Of a DNA stretch of 64,000 bases, positions 28,005 through 36,598 are shown piece by piece (position 1 is the first letter of the stretch; the number at the start of each line of letters is the position of its first letter). The DNA is from Betaproteobacteria bacterium (GTDB taxonomy: Bacteria; Pseudomonadota; Gammaproteobacteria; Burkholderiales; Casimicrobiaceae): contig JADKEV010000018.1 of NCBI GenBank assembly GCA_016717855.1, forward strand, positions 65,996-129,995. Reading direction: 5' to 3'. The notes beneath the pieces are model-generated. The model had not been told where the DNA came from. It saw nothing but the letters and a program-made list of their open reading frames with translations, and searched no databases. The translations under genes were made by a program, and so were the position numbers.

Positions 28005-29069
28005 GTGCACTATTCCCTGCTTCGCCCGCTGCTGTTCGCGCTCGACCCCGAGCGCGCCCACGCACTTACGCTTGACGTGCTGGACCGGACGCACGCGCTG
28101 GGACTCGGCGGGCTGGTCGCGCGGCCCGCGCGCGGCCAGCCGGCGCGCGCGATGGGCATCGATTTTCCCAACGCCGTCGGGCTCGCCGCCGGCATGGACA
28201 AGGATGGCGCCCATATCGACGCGCTCGCGGCACTGGGCTTCGGCTTCATCGAGATCGGCACCGTCACGCCCCGGCCACAGCCGGGCAATCCGCAGCCGCG
28301 GATGTTCCGGCTGCCGGAAGCGCATGCGCTGATCAACCGCCTCGGCTTCAACAACGGCGGCGTCGACGCGCTGCTCGCCAACGTGGAGCGCTCGCGCTTC
28401 GCGCGCGAAGGCGGCGTGCTGGGCATCAACATCGGCAAGAATTTCGACACGCCGATCGAGCGCGCGGCCGACGACTATCTCGCCTGCCTGCGCAAGGTGT
28501 ACAGCCGCGCCAGCTACGTCACCGTGAACATCTCCTCGCCGAACACCGCGAACCTGCGCGAGCTGCAGGACTCTGCCGCGCTGGGCGGCCTGCTCGGGGC
28601 ATTGAAACAGGAACAGGCAAAGCTGACCGATGCGCACCGGCGGCACGTCCCGCTGGCAGTGAAGATCGCCCCGGACCTGACCCGTCAGCAGGTGCGGGCA
28701 ATGGCGGCGATACTGTTCGAGCACAATATCGAGGCCGTGATCGCGACCAACACGACGATCGCGCGCGATGCGGTCGCCCATCTGCGGCACGGCAACGAAG
28801 CCGGCGGCCTCTCCGGTGCGCCGCTGCGTGCACAGGCTACGCAGGTGATCCGCTGGCTGCACGAAGCGCTGCAGGGCGCGCTGCCCATCATCGGCGTGGG
28901 CGGCATCCTGAGCGGCGCCGACGCCCTGGAAAAGACCGCGGCCGGCGCGGCGCTGGTCCAGTTCTACACTGGCATGGTCTACCGCGGGCCGGACCTGGTG
29001 GCGGAGTGCGTCAAGGCGCTGGCCAACCAGGCCGGCGCCACGGCGGCCGTCAGGCCAGCAATGCCTTGA
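28005..29069 (+). CDS. pyrD: Dihydroorotate dehydrogenase (quinone), class 2
   Basis: FMN enzyme of pyrimidine synthesis, 354 residues, feeding electrons to quinone at the membrane. The class 2 N-terminal helix YSLLRPLLFALDPERAHAL is present, then NAVGLAAGMDKDGAHIDAL, GFIEIGTVTPRPQPGNPQPR, the catalytic-Ser region YVTVNISSPNT, and GVGGILSGADALEK. The start is a GTG at 28005 (VHYSLLRPLL); the upstream extension of the frame has no homology. Its 3' end overlaps the convergent racemase-like gene by 20 bases. Confidence 0.94.
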   Translation: MHYSLLRPLLFALDPERAHALTLDVLDRTHALGLGGLVARPARGQPARAMGIDFPNAVGLAAGMDKDGAHIDALAALGFGFIEIGTVTPRPQPGNPQPRMFRLPEAHALINRLGFNNGGVDALLANVERSRFAREGGVLGINIGKNFDTPIERAADDYLACLRKVYSRASYVTVNISSPNTANLRELQDSAALGGLLGALKQEQAKLTDAHRRHVPLAVKIAPDLTRQQVRAMAAILFEHNIEAVIATNTTIARDAVAHLRHGNEAGGLSGAPLRAQATQVIRWLHEALQGALPIIGVGGILSGADALEKTAAGAALVQFYTGMVYRGPDLVAECVKALANQAGATAAVRPAMP

Positions 29070-29709
29070 GTTTCCTGATCGCGCTTTCCGGCGTGGTCAG
29101 GATTGGCGCCCGCACGCGCGCCTGCGCGAGCTCCCGGGCCGGCGCCATCGAAATCTGCCCCAGCGCGATCGCATCATGATCCGCGAACGCGGCGGCCGCT
29201 TCGGCAATCAGCCGGTGGTGCTCCTGCGGATGGTTCTCCAGCAGCGCGTCCAGCGCGCCCTCGACCAGGTGCAGGTCGACCTGCAGCCGCACCCCCGCCG
29301 CCTGCATGCGTTCATCGATCTCGGCCATCATCGCCGGGAGCGTCGGCGCAAACGTCGCCAGCAGCGCGATCCGCCCGCGCCGGGTCATGAGTTCGTCGTA
29401 CAGCGCCTCGTTCGGCTTGAGCACCGGAATCCGCTGGTCCTGCTTGACCGCATCGATCGCGCGCCCGAAGGCCGAGCACGTGAACAGGATCGCGTCCGCG
29501 CCGGCGTTCGCGCAATAGCGCCCGAGCGCACGGAAGCGTTGGATCATGGCGTCCGTCCCGCCCCCGTCGACCATCGAATCCGAATACAGCGAACCTTCGA
29601 GGAGATGCGCCAGCCGCGCCTGCGGCCAGCAAGCGCGAAAGCTCGCCTCGATGGGATCCATCGACACCCGCTGGGCGTGCACGAGATAAACCTTGGGTTG
29701 ATCGTTCAC
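29050..29709 (-). CDS. Aspartate/glutamate racemase-superfamily protein
   Basis: Protein of about 219 residues with the Asp/Glu/hydantoin racemase fold. The N-terminal catalytic Cys is present (GADAILFTCSAFGRAIDAV). At the second site, where racemases have a Cys, it reads ALGQISMAP, so only one of the two usual cysteines is kept. This points to a decarboxylase or isomerase (arylmalonate decarboxylase or maleate isomerase style) rather than a two-base racemase, but that is inference. A GTG at 29709 begins just before the conserved KVYLVHAQRVSMDP; an ATG at 29841 would add 44 unconserved residues. It opens the catabolic stretch. Confidence 0.7.
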   Translation of the reverse strand: MNDQPKVYLVHAQRVSMDPIEASFRACWPQARLAHLLEGSLYSDSMVDGGGTDAMIQRFRALGRYCANAGADAILFTCSAFGRAIDAVKQDQRIPVLKPNEALYDELMTRRGRIALLATFAPTLPAMMAEIDERMQAAGVRLQVDLHLVEGALDALLENHPQEHHRLIAEAAAAFADHDAIALGQISMAPARELAQARVRAPILTTPESAIRKLKALLA

Positions 29710-29971
29710 TGCGGCATCCAGTCTCGAGACGGCGGCCCGGCCCAGCGCCTGACTCGGCCGGTACCGGCCGGCCCACGCCGACCCCGGATTGTAGCCCGTA
29801 CCGATCCGGCCATCGGTGATCCCCGCATTGAGGTGTACCATGCACTGCCGCGCGCAAGTCCGCCCGGCGCGGGCAGGCGGGCAGTCTTGGCGCCGCTCGA
29901 CCCGGCTCCGGCCGGGTACAAGACGGCAAACGCCGCGGTCGTGAATGACAACATGTTCCAGGAGAAACTCG

Positions 29972-30949
29972 ATGCCTTTGTTCTTGCGCTTGGCCGGCCT
30001 GATCGGCGCGGTACTGTTGGTTGTGCAGGGCGGACATGCCCTTGCGCAAGCCTACCCGGCGAAGCCGATACGCCTCATCGTGCCGCTGGGCGCCGGCGGG
30101 GCCAGTGACGTCGTGGCCCGCGTCATCGCAGAAAAACTCGGCGCGCAACTCGGACAGGCGGTGATCGTCGAAAACCGGCCCGGCGCCGAAGGCGTCATCG
30201 GCATGGAAGCGGCCGCCCGATCCGCGCCGGACGGCTACACGCTGGTGATCGGCTCGAGCACCACGCTCGCCGCGAACTTCAGCCTGCGCAGCAAGCTCCC
30301 GTTTCATCCGGTGACGGACTTCGCCCCGGTCGCCATGGCGCTGAAGAACTCGTTCAACATGCTGGTCATCAATCCCGACGTGCCGGCGCAGAACCTCAGG
30401 GAATTCATCGCGCTCGCGAAAGCGAAGCCGGGCGCGATGTTCTATGGCACCGGCACCAGCGGTTCGAAGATCTGCGTCGAGATGTTCAAGACCATGGCAG
30501 GCGTCAACATCACGATGGTCAACTACAAGAGCTCGCCGCAGGCGCTCAACGATCTGATGGGCGGACAGGTGCAACTGGTGTGCGAGCCTGTCGGCACCTC
30601 GATCGCCGCCGTCACCGCGGGCAAGCTGCGGGCGCTGGGCACGACCAGCCCCGCCCGCCTCCCCGGCGCGCCGAACATCCCGACCGTCGCGGGATCCGGC
30701 GTGCCCGGTTTCGAATACTCGGCGTGGGTCGGGGTCTTCGCCCCCGCCGGAACCCCGCGCCCCATCGTCGACAAGCTGAGCGCGGAGATCGCCACCGTGC
30801 TCCGCCAGCCGGAGACCGCGGCCAAGATCGTCAGTGTCGGTTTCGACCCGATGATCGGCGGGCCGGAGGAACTGGCCGCCCTGCTCTCGCGCGAGATCGC
30901 GCGCGCGGCGAAGGTCGTCAAGGACGCCGGAATCCAGCCCGCGGACTGA
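29972..30949 (+). CDS. Bug-type (tripartite tricarboxylate) solute-binding receptor
   Basis: Periplasmic substrate-binding protein of 325 residues, TctC/Bug family. The signal peptide (LFLRLAGLIGAVLLVVQGG, then HALAQ) precedes the mature start AYPAKPIRLIVPLGAGGASD. Also typical are VIVENRPGAEGVIGMEAAARSAPDGYTL and VGVFAPAGTPRPIVDKL. The ATG at 29972 is fixed by an AGGAG seven bases upstream. No TctA/TctB membrane genes are close, which is normal for orphan Bug receptors of Burkholderiales. The PaaK-like ligase follows, so the ligand is probably a carboxylate that is then CoA-activated. Confidence 0.88.
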   Translation: MPLFLRLAGLIGAVLLVVQGGHALAQAYPAKPIRLIVPLGAGGASDVVARVIAEKLGAQLGQAVIVENRPGAEGVIGMEAAARSAPDGYTLVIGSSTTLAANFSLRSKLPFHPVTDFAPVAMALKNSFNMLVINPDVPAQNLREFIALAKAKPGAMFYGTGTSGSKICVEMFKTMAGVNITMVNYKSSPQALNDLMGGQVQLVCEPVGTSIAAVTAGKLRALGTTSPARLPGAPNIPTVAGSGVPGFEYSAWVGVFAPAGTPRPIVDKLSAEIATVLRQPETAAKIVSVGFDPMIGGPEELAALLSREIARAAKVVKDAGIQPAD

Positions 30950-31024
30950 CACCGCGGCAACCGCGGCGGCCGGCGCCATCGGCTTGGCCGCCTGCGCGCC
31001 AACTTCACGATCCGGGTCACGACC

Positions 31025-32413
31025 ATGACGCAGCGCCAGGCAGACGTCCTCTCGAAGCGCGATGCGCGCTTCTTCCATCCCATCGAGGCCGCGGACCCGA
31101 AGGACGTGGCGATTCTGCAGCAGGATCTGCTCACGCAGCAGCTACGCTATCTCGAGCAGAACTCCGCGTTCTACCAGGACCGCTTCCGCGCCGCCGGCCT
31201 GCGCTTTGCCGACATACGCCGGATCGAGGACCTGGCCGCGGTGCCGTTCACATTGAAACAGGAACTGCGCGTAAGCCTGCAGGCGGACCCGCCCTTCGGC
31301 CGGCATCGGGCGGCGCCGATGGCGGACATCGTGCAGCTCCAGGCATCGTCGGGGACGACGGGCAGCCCCTCCTACGTCGCGCTCACCGAAAGCGATCTGG
31401 CGATGTGGACGGAGTCGGAAGCGCGCGGCCTCTTTGCCTGCGGCGTGCGCCCCGGCGATTTCGCGTTGCACGCTTTTTCGATGAGCAAGGGCTTTGTGGG
31501 CGGCATCCCGATATTCCAGGCTGTCCAGTACATGGGCGCGGTCGACATCCCGGTCGGCGCGGACGGTGGGGTCGACCGGCTGTTGACCGCATGCCGCGAC
31601 ATGAAGCCTGACGTATTGCTCGGGGCGCCGAATTTCCTCGTGTACCTGGCCGGCGCGTGCGCAGAGATGCACGGACATCCGGCCCGGGCGTTCGGCGTCC
31701 GGCGCCTCGTCGTCGGCGGCGAGCCCGGCGGCGGCATCCCGGCAATACGCGACAACCTGTCAGCCCTTTGGGGCGCCAGGGTTTGCGAAGTGATGGGCGG
31801 CACCGACATCGGCTGCGTCTTCTGGGCGGAATGCGACCATCAACTGGGGATGCATCTGGTGGCGCCGGACTACGTGCTGGCGGAGCTGATCGATCCGGAG
31901 GCCGGAAACGTGCTGCCGATGACCGAGGGCGCGCGCGGCGAACTCGTCTACACCGCCCTGGGCCGGCAGGCCTCGCCGCTGCTCAGGTTCAGGAGCGGCG
32001 ACCATGTCGTGGTGACCGGCACATCGTGCCCATGCGGGCGGACCGGACCGATGATCCGCTGCTTCGGGCGCACCGACGACATGCTGATCGTGCGCGGCGT
32101 CAACGTCTTTCCTTCGGCGATCCAGGACATCGTCGGGGCCATGCAACCGGACACGACCGGCGCGCTCAGGATCCTGGCGGACTTCGACGGGCACACGACC
32201 CAGCAGAACCTGAAGATCGCCGTCGAGCGCGGCCGCGACTTTCCGGCGGGCGCGGCGGCCGGGCTCAAGGAGCGGATCCAATCGCGCATCAAGAGCGCGC
32301 TCGCGGTCAAGGTCGACGCCCGGATCGTCGCCCCCGACACTTTCGAAAAGCCGGGTGCGAAGAAGCTCGCGCTCGTCGTGCGCGAATGGCCTCCCCTGCC
32401 GCCGGAGTCCTGA
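31025..32413 (+). CDS. Phenylacetate-CoA ligase-like AMP-forming ligase
   Basis: Adenylate-forming enzyme of 462 residues, PaaK type. The P-loop is QLQASSGTTGSPSYVALTE; the later motifs are EVMGGTDIGCVFWAE, LLRFRSGDHVVVTGTSCPCGRTGPMIRCFGRTDDM and VRGVNVFPSAIQDIV, the last typical of PaaK. It should activate an aromatic or similar acid to its CoA ester in the cytosol. It sits between a Bug receptor and an SDR on the same strand. Phenylacetate itself is uncertain because no paa genes are present. Confidence 0.85.
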   Translation: MTQRQADVLSKRDARFFHPIEAADPKDVAILQQDLLTQQLRYLEQNSAFYQDRFRAAGLRFADIRRIEDLAAVPFTLKQELRVSLQADPPFGRHRAAPMADIVQLQASSGTTGSPSYVALTESDLAMWTESEARGLFACGVRPGDFALHAFSMSKGFVGGIPIFQAVQYMGAVDIPVGADGGVDRLLTACRDMKPDVLLGAPNFLVYLAGACAEMHGHPARAFGVRRLVVGGEPGGGIPAIRDNLSALWGARVCEVMGGTDIGCVFWAECDHQLGMHLVAPDYVLAELIDPEAGNVLPMTEGARGELVYTALGRQASPLLRFRSGDHVVVTGTSCPCGRTGPMIRCFGRTDDMLIVRGVNVFPSAIQDIVGAMQPDTTGALRILADFDGHTTQQNLKIAVERGRDFPAGAAAGLKERIQSRIKSALAVKVDARIVAPDTFEKPGAKKLALVVREWPPLPPES

Positions 32414-32491
32414 CACCGTCGCACGGTTGCTGCTGCGCGCGCCCGCGCGCGGCCGCGATCGACGTCGCAACCACAACCCGCAGGAGTACGC

Positions 32492-33247
32492 ATGGATCTC
32501 GGCCTTGACGGCAAGACAGTATTGATCACCGGCGGCTCGAAAGGCATCGGGCTCGCGTGCGCGCTGTCCTTCGCCGCCGAAGGCTGCAACCTGCACCTCG
32601 CCGCGCGCAATCCGCAATTGCTCGAGGCCGCGCGCACCAGCGTGCTCGAGCGGCACGCGGTGAAGGTGACCCTCCATACCGTGGATTTGCGCGATGGCGG
32701 CGCGCTGCAGCGGCTCGCCGCCGACTGCAGCGATGTGGACATCCTCGTCAACAACGCCGGCGACGTGCCCGGCGGCTCCATCGAATCGCTCGACGAAGCC
32801 ACGTGGCGCCACGCGTGGGAGCTCAAGGTGTTCGGCTACATCAACCTGACACGGGCGCTGTTCGGCGCGATGAAAGCGCGCCAGTCCGGCGTCATCATCA
32901 TCGTGATGGGAATGTCGGCCGAAAGCCCGTCGTTCGAATACGTCTGCGGGGCGACCGCCAATGCCGGCCTGGCGGCGTTCACCAAGGGCCTGGGCCGCGG
33001 ATCGACCCGGTTCGGCGTGCGGGTGATGGGCGTGCACCCGCCGGCGACGCGCACCGACCGCATCCTGACGGTGATGAAACAAGTTGCCAAGCTGCGCTAC
33101 GGCGACGAGACCCGCACCGCCGACCTGATCCGTGACGGCTACTATCCGGAACCGATCGAGCCCGAGCAGGTTGCCGACGCGGTGGTCTACCTCGCCTCGG
33201 CGCGGGCGAGCCAGCTCTCGGGGATCGTGCTGAATCTGGGCGCGTGA
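32492..33247 (+). CDS. Short-chain dehydrogenase/reductase with atypical active site
   Basis: SDR of 251 residues. The cofactor loop TGGSKGIGLA (TGxxxGxG) and VDILVNNAG are classical and suggest NADP(H) or NAD(H). The catalytic segment reads SAESPSFEYVCGATANAGLA: the Tyr is present, but the Lys expected four residues later is Ala. This variant occurs in a subset of SDRs, so the enzyme may be altered or may act on an unusual substrate. It lies 78 bases downstream of the PaaK-like gene in the same direction, probably one operon with it and the Bug receptor. Confidence 0.85.
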   Translation: MDLGLDGKTVLITGGSKGIGLACALSFAAEGCNLHLAARNPQLLEAARTSVLERHAVKVTLHTVDLRDGGALQRLAADCSDVDILVNNAGDVPGGSIESLDEATWRHAWELKVFGYINLTRALFGAMKARQSGVIIIVMGMSAESPSFEYVCGATANAGLAAFTKGLGRGSTRFGVRVMGVHPPATRTDRILTVMKQVAKLRYGDETRTADLIRDGYYPEPIEPEQVADAVVYLASARASQLSGIVLNLGA

Positions 33248-33333
33248 TGCAAGAACGCGTACGCTTGGTGATCGAGGAACGCAAGCGCAGGATACCCGTG
33301 GCCAAAGCCCCGGACGTCAACGCGGACAAGTAG
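33247..33333 (+). CDS. Tiny open frame (28 residues) coupled to SDR
   Basis: ATG overlaps the SDR stop codon (TGATG) and the frame runs 28 codons, giving a highly charged peptide that starts MQERVRLVIEERKRRIPVAK. It may be translated by coupling, or may only be the 3' untranslated end of the SDR mRNA. I recognise no homology, and there is no independent ribosome site. Confidence 0.2.
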   Translation: MQERVRLVIEERKRRIPVAKAPDVNADK

Positions 33334-33337
33334 CGCG

Positions 33338-33359
33338 GGCCGGGCGCTGGCGCCCGGCC
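33338..33359. terminator. GC-rich hairpin between SDR and CoA-transferase
   Basis: GGCCGGGCGC pairs perfectly with GCGCCCGGCC around a two-base loop, between the ends of two converging genes. No run of T follows, so it could be a bidirectional terminator or an mRNA-end stabiliser. Confidence 0.55.
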
Positions 33360-33372
33360 GGTCACCGCCGGC

Positions 33373-34470
33373 TCAGCCCGACGTGCGCCAGCCCAGTCCC
33401 GGTGTGATGGCCTGGGCTTCGCCCTCGCCGAGCACGACCGGCTGCAGCAAGCCGGTGGCGACCGCTTCCTGCGTGAACTCGCGCAACGTGCGCACGCGCG
33501 CGGCCGGCACGCCATTCGCGTTCAGGCGCTGTTCCAGATCGGCTGCCAGTTGCCCGGCCAGGCGCGCCGCGAGCAGTTCGCGGAAGGCGCGCGGATCGCG
33601 TGCACGGGCGAAGGCGGGCTCGCCCTCAACCGCGGGTTCCAACAGTGGCTCGACCTCCGCCGGCGCGACGCCCAAAACCTGCATCAGGCGCTCGATGTGC
33701 GCCGGCGTGTTGGCGCCGATCGCGAGCCAGCCGTCGCGGCAGGCGAAGGTGTCGGCCGCCGGGCTGCCCGAATAGCCCTTGTTGCCCACGCGCGGCGTCT
33801 CCTGGCCGGAAGCCAGCGTCTCGCAGGCGAAGGGATACATGAGCTGCAGCGCGCTGGCCCACATGCTCACGTCGAGGAAGCAGCCGGCGCCCGTGCGGTC
33901 CCGCTCGCGCAGCGCGGTCACGATCGCGAGCGCGCCGATGATGCCGGTGGCCGCGTCGATGACCGGAAAGCCGGTCTTGACCGGCGGGCCGCCCTCGCTG
34001 CCGGCCAGCATGGTCATGCCGGTCAGGGCCTGGATCACGTGGTCGTAGGCCCCATGCGGCGTGCGCGCCAGATCGCTGTAGCCGTAGCCCGAGATCGCGC
34101 AATAGATGATGCGCGGGTTGATGGCCTTGACGTCTTCGTAACCCACGCCGTGGCGCCGCAGCACGCCGGGTCGGTAGTTGTCGACCATCACGTCGGCCTC
34201 GCGCGCGAGCGCGAGCACCTCGGCGCGGCCGGCCGCGGAGGCGATGTCGATCTGGCGCATCCGCTTGCCCGCATTGAAGGCCGTGAATGCACGCGCGCCG
34301 GCGGCAGTGCGTCGCATCACGTCACCGCCGCCGGGCTTCTCGACCTTCGTCACCTCGGCACCCATCTGCGCCAGGTGAAAAGTCGCGAACGGGCCGGCAA
34401 TGACGTGACTGAAGTCGAGCACGCGGATGCCGCGCAGCGCCTCCGCGGGAAAGCGGGCGTTGGCAGCCAT
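33373..34470 (-). CDS. CaiB/BaiF-family (class III) CoA-transferase
   Basis: Cytosolic CoA-transferase of 365 residues. VLDFSHVIAGPFATFHLAQMGAEVTKVEKPGGGD is the family's N-terminal signature, and the catalytic Asp lies in GAYDHVIQALTGMTMLAG. MVDNYRPGVLRRHGVGYEDV and the later VGNKGYSGSPAADTFACRDG also fit. It should move CoA between an organic acid and a CoA thioester. The start overlaps the stop of the Bug receptor gene by one base (TAATG), so receptor and transferase are probably one transport-activation unit, with the LysR gene divergent from them. Confidence 0.88.
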   Translation of the reverse strand: MAANARFPAEALRGIRVLDFSHVIAGPFATFHLAQMGAEVTKVEKPGGGDVMRRTAAGARAFTAFNAGKRMRQIDIASAAGRAEVLALAREADVMVDNYRPGVLRRHGVGYEDVKAINPRIIYCAISGYGYSDLARTPHGAYDHVIQALTGMTMLAGSEGGPPVKTGFPVIDAATGIIGALAIVTALRERDRTGAGCFLDVSMWASALQLMYPFACETLASGQETPRVGNKGYSGSPAADTFACRDGWLAIGANTPAHIERLMQVLGVAPAEVEPLLEPAVEGEPAFARARDPRAFRELLAARLAGQLAADLEQRLNANGVPAARVRTLREFTQEAVATGLLQPVVLGEGEAQAITPGLGWRTSG

Positions 34471-35471
34471 TACTTGTACACGCTCAGGTCGGCCGCCTTG
34501 ACGATCTTCTCCAGCTTCACGGTTTCAGCTTGCATGAACTTGGTAAACTCGGCAGGCGAACTGCTGAGCGCGACAAAGGCGCCGGTGGCCTCGCTGTCGG
34601 CGCGCAGTGTCGGGTCGTCGTAGGCCTTGACCGCCGCCTTGAACAGGATGGCCACCACCTCCGGTGGCGTGCCCGCCGGCGCCCACAGGCCGAACCAGGC
34701 TTCGAGCGCGAGGTCCTGCGTCTTGAATGCTTCGACGAGCGTGGGCACGTTCGGAAGGGCCGGCATGCGCTGGGCGCTCGACACGGCCAGCGCGCGCACC
34801 TTGCCGCCCTGGATCTGCGGAATCGCGGTCGAGGCGATCGGGAACGCGAACTGCGTGGCGCCGGTGATGATCGAAGGCACGATTTCGACCGAGCCCTTGT
34901 AGGGAATGTGCACGACGTCGATCTTCGCCTGCAGCGCCATCGCCGCTGCGCACATATGCGCAGCGCTGCCGACGCCGCCGGAGGCGTAGTTGAGCTTGCC
35001 GGGTTCCCTCTGCGCGGCCGCCACGAGCTCTTCCACCGTCTTCCAGGGCGACGTGGCGCTGACCACGAGTATCGACGGACTGGTGGAGGTGCGCGTGATC
35101 GGCGTGAAGTCCTTCATCGGATCGAATTTCGCGCCGGGCTCCATGGCCTTCTGCACGATGTGCGAGGAGGCGCCCACCAGGATGTTGTAGCCGTCGGGCG
35201 CCATGCGCGCGGCGCTCTGGGCCGCGAGGATGCCACCGGCGCCGACGATGTTGTCGACGATCACGACGGCGCCCTTGCCCAGCGCGTCGGCCAGCTTGAG
35301 CGCCATCTTGCGCGTGAGCACGTCGGGGCCGCCACCGGCGGCGTAGGGGACGATGATCTTGATGGGGCGGTTCGGGTAGGCGCTGCCCTGTGCGAGCGCA
35401 AGCGCAGGCAGGCCGAGGCCTGCGATGCCGAGACTGAGGGCCCGAAGGTGGAACTGGCGGCGGGTGGTCAT
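34470..35471 (-). CDS. Bug-type (tripartite tricarboxylate) solute-binding receptor
   Basis: Second TctC/Bug receptor, 333 residues. The N-terminus MTTRRQFHLRALSLGIAGLG resembles a twin-arginine signal, and the mature part begins about QGSAYPNRPIKIIVPYAAGGGPDV. Family blocks are VIVDNIVGAGGILAAQSAARMAPDGYNIL, HIPYKGSVEIVPSIITG and LWAPAGTPPEVV. It is first gene of a two-gene unit with the CaiB transferase and is divergent from the LysR regulator, the usual arrangement for LysR-controlled Bug receptors. It is only a distant relative of the other Bug receptor in this window. Confidence 0.88.
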   Translation of the reverse strand: MTTRRQFHLRALSLGIAGLGLPALALAQGSAYPNRPIKIIVPYAAGGGPDVLTRKMALKLADALGKGAVVIVDNIVGAGGILAAQSAARMAPDGYNILVGASSHIVQKAMEPGAKFDPMKDFTPITRTSTSPSILVVSATSPWKTVEELVAAAQREPGKLNYASGGVGSAAHMCAAAMALQAKIDVVHIPYKGSVEIVPSIITGATQFAFPIASTAIPQIQGGKVRALAVSSAQRMPALPNVPTLVEAFKTQDLALEAWFGLWAPAGTPPEVVAILFKAAVKAYDDPTLRADSEATGAFVALSSSPAEFTKFMQAETVKLEKIVKAADLSVYK

Positions 35472-35555
35472 GATGCGGTCTCCTGTGCGAGCTCCGGATG
35501 CGAAGCGACGTTGCAAGTCTGGGCCGGACATGGCATAAGGAAAACTGAAATATTC

Positions 35556-35574
35556 TTAACGAGCCATTAGGTAA
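35556..35574. promoter_or_regulatory. Candidate LysR operator in the divergent LysR/Bug intergenic region
   Basis: TTAAC at 35556-35560 and GGTAA at 35570-35574 form a near-palindrome with a T-N11-A core, in an unusually AT-rich patch within the 111 bp between the divergent genes. It lies just upstream of the LysR start, where autorepression sites usually sit. Seen in sequence only, with no family consensus to match. Confidence 0.35.
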
Positions 35575-35582
35575 TCTGCAAC

Positions 35583-36506
35583 ATGACCACCGCGTTGCCC
35601 GCCCGCTTCGCCCAGCTCAGGCTGCGCGACCTCATGCTGCTCGAACACCTGGAGGAACTCGGCTCGCTGACCGAGGCCGCGGCGCGCATGCACGTGACGC
35701 AGTCGGCGATCACGCAGGCGCTGCAGTCGCTCGAGGAGGCGTTCGGCCGGTCCCTGGTCGCGCGCCGCCAGCGTGGCCAGCGCGGGGTATCCCTCACGCC
35801 CGCGGGCGCGGCCGCGCTCATGCACCTGCGTATCGCGCGGCATGAACTGGAAGCGGCCCTGGCGGCTGCGGCCGACCCCGGCACGCTGGAGCTGCGCATC
35901 GGCGCGCTGCCGCTCACGCTGGTGCGGCCCCTGCCCGACGCGCTCGCGCGCCTGCGCCGGCGCCTGCCGCAGGTGCATGTGCATCTATCCGAGGACACGG
36001 TGCCCAACCTCTGGCGGCAGATCGAGGCCGGCGAATTCGATGCGATCGTCTGCCGGCTGCCGGTACTGAGCGAACAGCAGCGCCTGCCCGAGGGCGTGGC
36101 GCACCGTACGGTAGGCCACGAATCGCTGGTGCTGGTCTGCGGCCGCGGACACCCCGTCGCGCGCCGCCGCAAGCCGGCGCTCGCGCTGCTGGGCGAGTAC
36201 GACTGGGTGCTGCCGCCCGAGGGCTCGTACACGCGGCTGACGATCGAGCAGATGTTCCTGCGCGCCGGGCTCAAGGGTCCGCGCGCGGCCATCACCTCGA
36301 TGAACTTCCACGCCAACCTGCGCCTGGCGGCCGAAGGCAGCCTGCTCGCGGTAGCGCCGCGCTCGGCCGCGCTCGCGGTGCGCGAGGTGCTTGATCTGGT
36401 GCTGTTACCGATTGACTGGGGGCGCGAGGACACGGCCGTGACGCTGATCTGGCGCGAGGCCAGCCTCGGCAACCCGGCGCTTGTGGCGCTGCTGGAGTGC
36501 TTCTGA
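35583..36506 (+). CDS. LysR-family transcriptional regulator
   Basis: Regulator of 307 residues. The N-terminal winged helix-turn-helix reads LMLLEHLEELGSLTEAAARMHVTQSAITQALQSLEEAFG, and a LysR substrate-binding domain follows (LELRIGALPLTLVRPLPDAL...). It is divergent from the Bug receptor-CaiB unit, which it most likely controls in response to the imported acid or its CoA ester. The residues after the recognition helix (ARRQRGQRGVSLTPAG) are the usual wing. Confidence 0.9.
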   Translation: MTTALPARFAQLRLRDLMLLEHLEELGSLTEAAARMHVTQSAITQALQSLEEAFGRSLVARRQRGQRGVSLTPAGAAALMHLRIARHELEAALAAAADPGTLELRIGALPLTLVRPLPDALARLRRRLPQVHVHLSEDTVPNLWRQIEAGEFDAIVCRLPVLSEQQRLPEGVAHRTVGHESLVLVCGRGHPVARRRKPALALLGEYDWVLPPEGSYTRLTIEQMFLRAGLKGPRAAITSMNFHANLRLAAEGSLLAVAPRSAALAVREVLDLVLLPIDWGREDTAVTLIWREASLGNPALVALLECF

Positions 36507-36598
36507 ACGGCCGGGCCCGGCCTCGCGGCGGGCACCGCCGGTGCGGCAGGCAACAGCATGAAGAGTGCGCCCGGCGCCAACCGCAATCGGGCAGCCTG

